Assembly (NCBI GenBank): GCA_963732875.1
Contig: CAVTBD010000002.1
Location: 1-64,000, forward strand
Direction: 5' to 3'
Length of the DNA: 64,000 nt
Origin: WHSO01 sp963732875
GTDB lineage: Bacteria > Pseudomonadota > Alphaproteobacteria > SMXQ01
Of this stretch, positions 1 through 9,002 are shown piece after piece. Position 1 is the stretch's first letter, and every line of letters begins with the position of its first letter. The notes under the pieces were generated by a model. That model saw only the letters and a program-made list of their open reading frames with translations. It ran no database searches and had not been told where the DNA came from. The position numbers and the translations under genes were made by a program.

Positions 1-339
1 CAGTTTTTCGCCTTCGAGCGCGTAGGCGATGTTCTCGTAAACTGTCATGTGCGGCCAGATCGCGTAGGACTGGAAGACCATCCCGATACGTCTGCGGTGT
101 GCGGGGACGAAAACGCCGCGCCCGCAATCGACGACGTTCTGGTCTCCGATTGAGATCGTGCCGCCTTCGGGCCGTTCGAGCCCGGCAACGCATCGCAGCG
201 TCGTCGTCTTGCCGCATCCCGAGGGGCCGAGCAGTGTTACGATTTCACCACTCGCGACCTCGAAATCGATGCCGTCAACGGCCGCGACCTTTTCGTGGTG
301 TGCCTGAAACGTCTTGAAGAGTTTTTCCACGCAAATCAT
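1..339 (-). CDS. ABC transporter ATP-binding protein, ferric/polyamine type (partial, N-terminal part)
   Basis: This is the ATPase subunit that powers import for the binding protein and permease encoded just upstream. About 113 N-terminal residues are present before the window edge. A Walker A motif GPSGCGKTT lies at residues 38-46 and a Q-loop segment (VFQSYAIWPHM) around residue 90; the signature motif and Walker B fall outside the window. The start is well fixed: an in-frame TAA stop lies just two codons before the ATG. The gene begins 29 bases after the permease stop, so it is the third gene of a binding protein-permease-ATPase operon. Family similarity is to the FbpC/AfuC/PotA group; the substrate (iron, polyamine or phosphonate) cannot be told from this part. 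Confidence 0.88.
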   Translation of the reverse strand, partial: MICVEKLFKTFQAHHEKVAAVDGIDFEVASGEIVTLLGPSGCGKTTTLRCVAGLERPEGGTISIGDQNVVDCGRGVFVPAHRRRIGMVFQSYAIWPHMTVYENIAYALEGEKL

Positions 340-368
340 TGGTTATGCTTTGCGTTCCCTGGTGTGAA

Positions 369-2140
369 TCAAACCTGTTCCTTGATCCCGTAGTGCCTGC
401 TGATGAGATGCGAAATCACTACCAGAACGATCAGAAGCGTGAACATCAGCACGCCGAACGCGCTTATCTGCTGAAACGAGCCGTTTTGCCACAGAGTCAT
501 AGATGATGACGGATGCCGTGCGGTTGTTCGAGCGGGCCAGCATGAGCGCGATCGTCAGCTCGCGATAGGCGTGAACCATGACCCAGAACCATCCAGCCAT
601 AAGTCCGGGCTTCAGGAGTGGCAGATAGATGCGGAGGAAGTTCTTCCACCAGGGGACACCCGCGACTTCCGCTGCCTCTTCGAGCTCCGAATGGATCTGG
701 AGCATAGAGGTCGATACGAAGCGCAGCGCGAACGGCAGATATTTCGTGAGATAGGCGAGACCGATGATGGTCAGCGTGCCGAGTATTGGCACCGGGACCA
801 GAAGATAGAACCAGACAAACGCGGTCCCGAGGACGACGCTCGGTATGGCGATCGAGGCGAATCCGAGGAAATCGAGCGCCTTCCGGCCGGGAATTCGGCT
901 TTTGTGCACGAAATACGCGATCGCCGCCGCGACCACCATGACGCACGTCGCCGTCCCGAGTTCCCACCAGCGTGCTGTTGACCATCGGATTAATGGCGTA
1001 GGCGTCCAGACCTCCCGCCAGAAGCTCACGATAGTTCTCGAGCGATAGAACGCTGAATGGCTGAAGCGTGATCCCGACATAGGCAGGCAGGAACGAGGCA
1101 TACAGCATGATGATGAAAGGAAGCCCTGTGATCAGGAACACCAGCAGGAGGCTCGCGCCGCAGGTCGCGTATTTCCAGCGCCCGAGGTCGGTCCGGCGGG
1201 GCCGATAATCCTTTCCTGTGATAGTCTGATAGCGCTCACCATGGCGCAGCAGAGCGAAATAGACGGCAAGCAGCGCGATTGAAATGACGACTAGGGCGAT
1301 CGAGTACGTGCTCGACATTCCGAGGTCGATGGGCGATCGGGCGGTGCTGAAATAGACTTCTGTCGTGTAGACGTTGATGCCGGCGCGACCTCCCAGCAGC
1401 AGGGGCACCTCGAACGTCTCTATGGCAGTGACGAACAGCAGAAGGAGAGCGGCGAGTATGGCCGGCGCTATCAGCGGTAGCGTAATGCGCCTGAGCGTGC
1501 GGGTCATACCCGCCCCGGTCATAGTGGACGCTTCTTCTAGGCGCGGGTCCATGGCCTGGAACGCCGCGGAAATGAGAAGGTAGGCGAGTGGCACCATCTC
1601 GAGGCCGTGGACCCAGACCATGCCCCAGAACGTGTAGATATTGACCGCATGGGGAACGCCCGCCAGATGTCGGACGATGTCGGTCAGGAAGCCTATCCGC
1701 GGGCTCGCCAGGAAAATCCAGGAAATGGCGATCAGTATGCCGGGAATGATAATCCGGGCCAGAGTCAGGATGCCGATCAGGCGGGCGAACGGGGTGTTCG
1801 TGCGATCTACGACCCAGCTCAGGAACGTGCCCAAGATGAAGGCAACGGCCGTGGACGCCGCGGCGAAATACAGGGTGTTGCCGGTTGCTTTCCAGAAGCT
1901 GGGGGCGCTGAAGGCCCTGACGTAATTTTCAATCGTGAAGTCGAATGCAAGAAAGCCCGGATCGCCGGGACTGCTCGTTTTGAAGCTTGTCCAGATAATC
2001 ATGACGAATGGCACGATCACCTGATAGAGCAGGAAGGCGACCAACAGGGCGAAGACAATCCACCGCCAGTCCACGCGGTGGCACCTTGCGGAGGCCACCA
2101 CACCGGCCGAAGCAGGGACTGTTTCCTGATTGCTGCTCAT
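369..2140 (-). CDS. ABC transporter permease, two-domain FbpB/AfuB type, with two frameshifts
   Basis: This is an inner-membrane permease with two fused BPD_transp_1 halves, each ending in an EAA-type loop (LEEASTMTGAGMTRTL in the first half, LEEAAEVAGVPWWKNFL in the second). One reading frame carries roughly the first 390 residues. Near 960 the frame changes and near 505 it changes again; both are best explained by one extra base each (an extra C giving GTRDGD instead of GTGTATCV, and an extra T after IIYD). Removing them gives a protein of about 589 residues ending HYGIKEQV, a normal length for this family. The gene lies between the binding protein and the ATPase. If the insertions are real it is a pseudogene; I favour sequence error because both halves are otherwise intact. 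Confidence 0.8.
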
Positions 2141-2207
2141 CGCCGTGAAGTCTTCTCTTCACGCTTCTGCCAAGCTGGCGGCCTGTTCGTATCGCCGGGC
2201 AAAGCAG

Positions 2208-2243
2208 ATGAACGGCACCTTGCATAAGCAAGGTGCCGTTCAT
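2208..2243 (-). promoter_or_regulatory. Long perfect stem-loop between binding-protein and permease genes
   Basis: A perfect 16-bp inverted repeat (one arm GAACGGCACCTTGC plus two flanking pairs) encloses a 4-base loop, ATAA. It sits in the 124-base gap between the binding-protein stop and the permease start, and no T-run follows on the minus strand. Such intercistronic hairpins are known in solute-binding operons to stabilise the upstream message or reduce read-through, giving more binding protein than permease. That role is inferred here. Confidence 0.6.
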
Positions 2244-2264
2244 GGGTGTTCCGAGGTCTCACCA

Positions 2265-3362
2265 CTACTTGTGGCTTACTATGGTTTTCTTCCACGCGGC
2301 CTCGAGTTTGTCGACCACTTGCTGGCTCACGTAGTTGAACGGAACCAGTTTGACATCGTCGGGGAAGTAGGGGTGTTTTAGTGCCACCGGTCCACGATAG
2401 GCCTTGGCCACGTACTTCTGGCTTTCGTCACTCAAGCACCAATCGACGTAAAGTGCCGCGGCATAAGGATGTGGAGTATTCTTATTAATGACTTGGGCGT
2501 TAGCGAAGAGCACCACCGGCGTCTGATAATCGGCCGCGAACGGAACGCTGGGGTTCTTCCGCTTCATTTTCGTGCCGTTATAGAGGTACTGGTCGGGCGA
2601 AATTGCGTGATCGCCAGAGAGCATCAGGCGCAGCCGCGCCGTGTGTCCCCGCTGGATGATGGGCTTGTTCTTGGCGATACAGGACAGCCATTCCTGGACC
2701 TTCCCGAAGTTCTCGTCGAATACTTCATATAGTCCGGTCAGGAAGCGCACTTCCAATGGTTCAAATGAGATCTGACCTTTGAAGCGCGGGTCACATAGGT
2801 CCATGTACGACTTCGGCGGATTTTTGACGAGATTTGTATTGTACGCAATTCCATGTTCGCTCTGTTCCCAGGGCGTCCAGCGATTTTTGGGGTCGATGAA
2901 CTTGCGGTATTGCTTGAGAATTCGCTTGGTAGCCGGGGTGGGATAATTCGCCTCGACATCCTTTGACAGCAGGTCCGAAATATCGGGTACGGCAATGCCG
3001 ACGACATCCGTTAAATGCCGGCCCGCGGCCTCTTCTGCAAAGATCCTCTGCGCCGCATCTTGTGAGCCGAGTTCCGACATGTTGACCTTGAGGAACGGGT
3101 AACGCTTGCGGAAAAGCTTGGTGTGGTTGAGGCCGAGTTTGCCACGCAGGCTGTTGATGAAGTTGAGTTCGCCCTCCTTCTTTGCGCCCGCAACAATTCG
3201 CTCGTGCCGTTCCTTTGCGGGCAACTTGGCGAGTTCCGCGTAAATCTTTTCTGCTGCCGTTTGTGCGATGGCGGGTGTCGTGAAGGCAGTAACGCTGCCG
3301 GCAAATGCAATACTGAATGCCACGATAAGCTTGCATTGGGTGGGCTTGCTGAGGACCATCAT
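2265..3362 (-). CDS. ABC transporter periplasmic substrate-binding protein (family 1, ferric-type)
   Basis: A 365-residue extracellular solute-binding protein. The first ~34 residues form a signal peptide (basic start, hydrophobic core, cleavage near TTPAIAQ), so it acts in the periplasm. The mature part has the usual family-1 pattern of iron- and spermidine-type receptors, including WTPWEQSEHGIAYNTNL and a C-terminal VDWCLSDESQKYVA segment. An AAGGAGAC ribosome-binding site precedes two adjacent ATG codons; the outer one is used here, but the next could serve. It is the first gene of the operon with the permease and ATPase. The ligand is not known; iron(III) is the commonest for this architecture. 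Confidence 0.85.
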   Translation of the reverse strand: MMVLSKPTQCKLIVAFSIAFAGSVTAFTTPAIAQTAAEKIYAELAKLPAKERHERIVAGAKKEGELNFINSLRGKLGLNHTKLFRKRYPFLKVNMSELGSQDAAQRIFAEEAAGRHLTDVVGIAVPDISDLLSKDVEANYPTPATKRILKQYRKFIDPKNRWTPWEQSEHGIAYNTNLVKNPPKSYMDLCDPRFKGQISFEPLEVRFLTGLYEVFDENFGKVQEWLSCIAKNKPIIQRGHTARLRLMLSGDHAISPDQYLYNGTKMKRKNPSVPFAADYQTPVVLFANAQVINKNTPHPYAAALYVDWCLSDESQKYVAKAYRGPVALKHPYFPDDVKLVPFNYVSQQVVDKLEAAWKKTIVSHK

Positions 3363-3803
3363 GAGTCTCCTTTTTGCCTCGCTCGTTGTATCGGGCTTCG
3401 GGGGCGCGCGTTACTTCTCCATCCGAAGATTAGCCTCGTGCTTTTTTCAGGGTATTGCCTACGCATAGCCGCAGGTCGCCTCGTGCGCAGCGCACGGCGC
3501 ATTTCTTCGAATGTGCAAATGAGGTCGTGCCTAAACGCAAAGAGGCACGGGGCGGAGAGGAAAGCCCATTCGTGACTGCCACTGTCGTCGTCCCCCTGAC
3601 GCTTGCGGCGCTTCTTGACTGTCCCCTCACCTTGAGAAAAGGACAGCGGCTGTTAAATATTTCAGATACGCCGTTCAAAATTTTCGCCAAGTGTGACGGT
3701 GCCCGCTTATCCCGTCAAGAGGCAGAGGCAAATTGGCCTTCGCTCCGTTGTCGGCTGCCGGCACCGCGACCGCTAGTGCCGCGGCGCAAGGTAACGCTGG
3801 CGG
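3363..3803. other. Intergenic region upstream of the ABC operon
   Basis: This 441-base gap separates the XRE-cupin regulator gene from the ABC operon, both on the minus strand. I see no convincing gene. A candidate promoter lies at 3650-3678, and a poorly conserved reading frame on the minus strand (3430-3690) has no recognisable protein features. Confidence 0.5.
3650..3678 (-). promoter_or_regulatory. Candidate sigma-70-like promoter for the ABC operon
   Basis: On the minus strand TTGAAC (3673-3678) and TAACAG (3650-3655) are separated by 17 bases in a locally AT-rich stretch. The match to -35/-10 consensus is partial, and the implied leader of about 280 bases is long. Confidence 0.25.
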
Positions 3804-4394
3804 TCAGAAGCTCGGGGGCGTGCAGGCGCTCACGATTTCGCAGTCGACATCGCCCGCATTGCGGAACCGATGCGGCAATCGGCTATCGAAATAATAGGCA
3901 TCGCCGGGGCCGAGGATGCGGGACTGATCACCCACGGTGACTTCGAGGCGGCCCCGGATCACCACGCCGCCCTCCTGACTTTCGTGGCTGAGGAATGCCT
4001 CTCCCGTATCGGCGCCGGGTGCATAATGTTCGTGCAAAATCTGAAGGCTCCGCCCTTTGAGATCGCGTCCGACCTGACGGTAGGAAATGTCGCCCGCTCC
4101 GATCTCTCCCAATTCCTCGGCCGAAAAAAAGTAACAGGGTTGATTGCTTTCGAGACCGCCGAAGAATTCCGACAGCGACATCGGGATGCCATCGAGGATG
4201 CGCTTGAGGAGGCCGACCGACGGGTTCGTGCGGTCCTGCTCGATTAGCGAAATGGTCGCATTAGAAACGTTGGCGCGTTTGGCCAGCTCGCGCTGCGAAA
4301 GGCCGGTGGTTTCCCTTACAGCCTTGAGGCGTTGTCCAAGAGCCAGTGCTTCACCAACCTCGCTCTCGGCGGATTCCTGCAACTTTTCGAGCAT
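3804..4394 (-). CDS. XRE-family transcriptional regulator with C-terminal cupin domain (PuuR-like)
   Basis: A 196-residue DNA-binding regulator. A helix-turn-helix of the XRE/Cro type occupies roughly residues 15-70 (GLSQRELAKRANVSNATIS), followed by a linker and a small cupin at about 115-190 (GVVIRGRLEVTVGD, GDAYYFDSRLPHRF). Cupins in this class usually sense a small metabolite, and PuuR-like members often control polyamine or amino-acid catabolism. The start ATG at 4394 is chosen because AAGGAT lies upstream and homologues begin near this point; an upstream extension to 4460 is possible. It is divergent from a class III aminotransferase gene, which may be its target; this is inference from position. 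Confidence 0.85.
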   Translation of the reverse strand: MLEKLQESAESEVGEALALGQRLKAVRETTGLSQRELAKRANVSNATISLIEQDRTNPSVGLLKRILDGIPMSLSEFFGGLESNQPCYFFSAEELGEIGAGDISYRQVGRDLKGRSLQILHEHYAPGADTGEAFLSHESQEGGVVIRGRLEVTVGDQSRILGPGDAYYFDSRLPHRFRNAGDVDCEIVSACTPPSF

Positions 4395-4537
4395 CGTATA
4401 TCCTTGAAGGATTGCGGTAGAGCCTGCCGGGCAATCTACCTTCCCAGATGGAGAAAACAAGTTTCGTTTGATTTACTGAACACGATAGGCGAGCGTGTCA
4501 CGCAATAATCAACATTCGACACGCCGGAATTCTTTGG

Positions 4538-5868
<1,331 letters not shown>

Positions 5869-5884
5869 GAAAACCGTTTATTTC

Positions 5885-5904
5885 GTAAGCGTACGGTGCT
5901 CGCA
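5885..5904. repeat. IS66 terminal inverted repeat, tnpC end
   Basis: Begins GTAAGCGTACGG and matches, with mismatches, the reverse complement of 8501-8520. Confidence 0.75.
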
Positions 5905-6176
5905 CGCAGGTTAGGGCGTGGCGGGCTGTGGCGTCCAGTTCCAGGGGAGCAGCTCGTCGATCCGGCTCATGGGATGGCCGTTGGTCACGCGCTCGAGCAC
6001 ATCTGTGAGCCAGGCGTAGGGCTCGACACCGTTGAGCCTGGCGGTCTCGATCAGGGACGCGATCATCGCCCAGCGTTCGCCGCCGCCGTCGGAGCCCGCG
6101 AACAGGTGGTTCTTCCGCCCGAGCGCCACGGGCCGGATGGCGCGCTCGACGGGATTGTTATCGAGCTCGACACGGC

Positions 6177-6203
6177 CCCCCGCCTTCGCGGGGGCAGGCT
6201 CTG
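6177..6203 (-). repeat. Short palindromic repeat inserted in tnpC (copy 1)
   Basis: The minus strand carries CAGAGCCTG followed by the 18-base near-palindrome CCCCCGCGAAGGCGGGGG. It separates the codons for RFLD from those for GRVELDNN in tnpC. It is identical over 27 bases to the copy at 6553-6579. Confidence 0.85.
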
Positions 6204-6552
6204 TCCAGGAACCGGCACAGAGCGTCCCAGCGCGCGAGGGCATAGCGGATAGCCTCGGCCAGCCCGCCGCGCGGGGGCAGCCGGCGCAGCTGGTCTTCCA
6301 GCCAGAGCTTCATGGCTTCGACGAGCGGCCGTGATTCGGCCTCCCGCGCCGTTCGGCGCGCTTCGGCGGATTGCCCGCGGATGTGCCTCTCGACGGCGTA
6401 CAGCTCGGCGATGCGGCGCAGGGCCTCCTCGGCGATGGGCGAGCCGGTCGCCTGATAGAACTCGTAGAACTTACGCCGGGCATGAGCCCAGCACGCGGCC
6501 AGGACCACCTTCCCGTCCGCGGTCAGCGCCTCGAACCCGGCATAACCGTCTA

Positions 6553-6579
6553 CCCCCGCCTTCGCGGGGGCAGGCTCTG
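6553..6579 (-). repeat. Short palindromic repeat inserted in tnpC (copy 2)
   Basis: Same 27-base block as at 6177-6203. It interrupts tnpC between the codons for FRGVLQ and VDGYAG and creates an in-frame stop (LPPRRRG then TAG). Confidence 0.85.
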
Positions 6580-7566
6580 CAGCACGCCGCGGAAGTCCCG
6601 GAGGTGCGCGGCGGTCCGCTCGGCCCTGCGGTCGGGGCTATAGAGGTAGACTGCCGCCGGTGGCGCCGGCCCGTCCCACGGGCGGTCGTCCCGCACATAG
6701 ACCCAGAGCCGTCCGACCTTGGTCCGGCCGCGGCCGGGGTCCAGCACCGGCACCGGCGTGTCGTCGGCGAACAGCTTGCTCGAGCCGAACACCTGGGCGG
6801 CCAGCCGCGCCTGCAGGGGCTCGAGCCACCAGCAGGCGCAGCCGACCCAGCCCGCGAGCGTGGAGCGTTCGATCCGCACCCCGTGGCGGGCGAAGATCTG
6901 TGCCTGGCGATAAAGCGGCGTGTGGTCGCAGTACTTGCTGACCAGCACCTGGGCGAGGAGCCCGGGCGTGGCCAGCCCCTTGGCGATAGGCCGCTCCGGC
7001 GCCGGCACCTGGTGGATCGTGCCGCAGGCGCGACAGCCGTACTTGGGGCGGCGCAGGCGCACGACGCGCAACTGCGCCGGAACCCAGTCGAGCATCTCGC
7101 TCACGGCCTCACCGGCAGGATGCAGACGGCCGCCACAGGCCGGGCAGGCATCGCCCTCCAGATCGAGCATGATCTCGGCGCGCGGCAGATGCTCGGGAAG
7201 AGTCCTCCGCCGGAACACGGCGTCGGCATCGGGCGCGGGACCCTCGACCGAAGGCGTGACGTGATCGGCTTCCATGCGCGCCAGATCGGCGTCGAGGTCG
7301 TCAAGCCCCAGGGCCAGCTGATCGGCATCGAGGCGCTCGGAGCGGCGGCCGAACTGCCCACGCTGAAGCTGTTTGAGGAGGCGCTGGAGCCGCTCGATCT
7401 CGTCGTTGCGGGCCTCGACCACGGCCGCCATGTCGCGCACCAGGCGGTGCAGAAGGCCGACGTCGGCCGGCAGATCGTCCAGGTCGAGACGCATGAGTGA
7501 TTCTAGTCAGCCCCGGCGTCCCGACCAAGATATTTGTCTGATTCAGCGTGCCTTTTCAGGGGCGTC

Positions 7567-7923
7567 TCATCCCGCCACGGCGGGACGCCATACCCGCTCG
7601 GGCACGCGCCAGTCGATCCCCTCGAGCAGGCCCGCGAGCTGCTCGGACGTGAGCGACAGGGTTTGTCCCGCCTCCATGTTCGAGGGCCACAGGAACACGC
7701 CCTGCTCCAGCCGCTTGGTGAACAGGCACAGGCCCGTGCCGTCCCAGAACACGATCTTGATCAGGTTGGCCCTGCGCCCGCGGAACACGAACAGATGACC
7801 CGTGAACGGATCCTGGCGCAGCACCTCCTGGACCAGCAGGGCCAGCCCGTCCATTCCCTTGCGCATGTCCGTGTAGCCCAGCGCCAGATGCACCTTCACG
7901 CCGGCAGGCAGCAACACGGTCAT
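7567..7923 (-). CDS. tnpB: IS66 accessory protein TnpB (Orf2)
   Basis: A 118-residue IS66 Orf2-like protein of normal length and intact. Diagnostic segments are YTDMRKGMDGLALLVQ, FVFRGRRANLIKIVFWDGTG and LCLFTKRLEQGVFLWP. The ATG at 7923 overlaps the tnpA stop as ATGA, a translational-coupling arrangement typical of IS66. Confidence 0.92.
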   Translation of the reverse strand: MTVLLPAGVKVHLALGYTDMRKGMDGLALLVQEVLRQDPFTGHLFVFRGRRANLIKIVFWDGTGLCLFTKRLEQGVFLWPSNMEAGQTLSLTSEQLAGLLEGIDWRVPERVWRPAVAG

Positions 7924-8432
7924 CGCGCTCCCTCCCGATCGGCCCCGGGCGCATCGCTGATCTCCACGTCGACGAAGACCGGCGTTGCCGCCTCCTGCCG
8001 CCAGCGACACAACACGCGCCGCGCGATGCCGTAGCGCCGGGCCACCTCGGATACATTCGCCCCGGGCCTGTCCGCCTCGGCCAGGATGTGGCGCCGGTCG
8101 GCCGCGCTGAAGCGACGCCGATGGCCCGTCCGCGCCGGCGGTACGATCGGACCCGGCGACGCCGCGGAACTGGGATAAGTCATGTGACTTAGGGTGTGAC
8201 TTAAGGTGTGACTTAAGCTGTGACTTACGCCGCCGCGCCGCCATAGCAGCTTGCGCGCCGGCGCCTGCGGCTCGGCCCTGAACTTCGTTCGCCAGTTCCC
8301 GAACGCCTTCAGCGACAGGCCGTGCGCTTCGCAATATTCCCGCTGATTCAGGTCGCTGCGCTGCCACGCCTCGTGATGCGCCCGCCAGAACGCCTCCCCG
8401 TAGCGCGCCCGGGGCACCGCATCCTCCGCCAT
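7920..8432 (-). CDS. tnpA: IS66 protein TnpA (Orf1), helix-turn-helix
   Basis: A 170-residue IS66 Orf1. The N-terminal part (YGEAFWRAHHEAWQRSDLNQ) recognises the element family, and a helix-turn-helix lies around residues 108-145 (RRFSAADRRHILAEADRPG then NVSEVARRYGIARRVL). Between them is an unusual Ser-His-(Ser/Thr)-Leu repeat around residues 69-84, encoded by a 12-base tandem repeat at 8183-8227. The repeat keeps the frame. Confidence 0.88.
   Translation of the reverse strand: MAEDAVPRARYGEAFWRAHHEAWQRSDLNQREYCEAHGLSLKAFGNWRTKFRAEPQAPARKLLWRRGGVSHSLSHTLSHTLSHMTYPSSAASPGPIVPPARTGHRRRFSAADRRHILAEADRPGANVSEVARRYGIARRVLCRWRQEAATPVFVDVEISDAPGADREGAR
8183..8227 (-). repeat. In-frame 12-bp tandem repeat within tnpA
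   Basis: TGTGACTTA recurs at 8183, 8195, 8207 and 8219 on the plus strand, with a fixed 12-base period. On the coding strand the unit TTAAGTCACACC encodes Leu-Ser-His-Thr, so copy-number change would not break the frame. Confidence 0.85.
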
Positions 8433-8500
8433 TTCAATCTCCTCTCCGTTCCAAACACGAAAAGGAGAACAGATCGCAACCGGCCCACCCGCGCCAAGTG

Positions 8501-8520
8501 TGCGTTCCCTGGACGCTTAC
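8501..8520. repeat. IS66 terminal inverted repeat, tnpA end
   Basis: Ends GGACGCTTAC; its reverse complement begins GTAAGCGTCC, pairing with the repeat at 5885-5904. Confidence 0.75.
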
Positions 8521-8523
8521 AAT

Positions 8524-8688
8524 TTCCCTGTCCGCCGGATTCCCTGTTAGGGACGAGAACCTTCCCTGTTCCCTTGCATAGAGAAATAACCAGAAACCCC
8601 TTTAATTCCATAGAGTTAGTTGACCGTGAAGGGTGATTTCACGCCCCAAATCGCCGAAATTCCCTGTATTTTCCCTGTTATCAGGGAA
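8524..8688. repeat. Cluster of TTCCCTGT repeats in the 8521-9002 intergenic region
   Basis: TTCCCTGT, or its first seven bases plus T, starts at 8524, 8540, 8562, 8660 and 8671. The last copy forms a perfect hairpin TTCCCTG-TTAT-CAGGGAA (8671-8688). The cluster begins right at the edge of the IS66 element. No gene is supported in 8521-9002; a 132-codon minus-strand frame here looks like repeat-derived sequence. Confidence 0.65.
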
Positions 8689-9002
8689 TTTGAGCAGAGA
8701 GCGGTTCGCTCCGGACTGCCAGCACCGCCAACTTTTATTTCTCCAAATCATAGCCGCATTTTTCGCCACCGGAGGCACGGACTCCGCGGGCGATGCCGAT
8801 AGTATCGATTCCCGGAGAACGGCCATAACCAAAGGTTCCCGGGATTTTTGGCATGATTCCCGCCGGGCCCGGGTGTCAAGGCCCGGTGGAAGATGCTTGA
8901 AAATGCAGTGTGGAAGCGGTCTAGTTTTCCCAAGAGAAAAGCGGAAAAACGTAGTCTCGCGGATAATCGCGTACAACGCGTTCCATTTGTCGGGAGGCAC
9001 TC

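Larger units (their letters stand above)
5911..7494 (-). pseudogene. tnpC: IS66 transposase TnpC, interrupted by two repeat insertions
   Basis: This is the DDE transposase of the IS66 element. From the N-terminus: a leucine-rich coiled coil (about residues 25-50), a zinc-binding part (CPACGG and CRACGTIH), a conserved FADDTPVPVL region with the first catalytic Asp, then after the first interruption VDGYAG and WAHARRKFYEFY, and after the second VELDNNPVERAIRP with the catalytic Glu. The reading frame breaks at 6553-6579 and 6177-6203, where the same 27-base block carrying CCCCCGCGAAGGCGGGGG (minus strand) is inserted. Deleting about 23-25 bases at each site restores the expected protein. The start ATG at 7494 follows tnpB by 72 bases. 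Confidence 0.88.
5885..8520 (-). mobile_element. IS66-family insertion sequence (tnpA-tnpB-tnpC)
   Basis: A 2.6-kb element with the three-gene IS66 order on the minus strand and imperfect terminal inverted repeats beginning GTAAGCG at both ends (about 14 of 20 positions match). The eight bases outside each end (TTTATTTC and AATTTCCC) do not form a clean target duplication, so one end may have been rearranged. The left end lies 16 bases beyond the stop of the aminotransferase gene. tnpC is broken by two short repeat insertions, so the copy is probably not autonomous. Confidence 0.9.

Noticed and set aside
8183..8227. Possible CRISPR-like direct repeats
   Set aside because: The units are 12 bases with no spacers, inside tnpA and in frame; this is a coding tandem repeat.
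5877..8528. Target-site duplication of the IS66 element
   Set aside because: Flanking octamers TTTATTTC and AATTTCCC share only a shifted ATTTC; not a true duplication.
8602..9000. Minus-strand 132-codon frame upstream of the TctC gene
   Set aside because: It is built from the TTCCCTGT repeat tract, lacks a ribosome-binding site, and does not resemble a folded protein.
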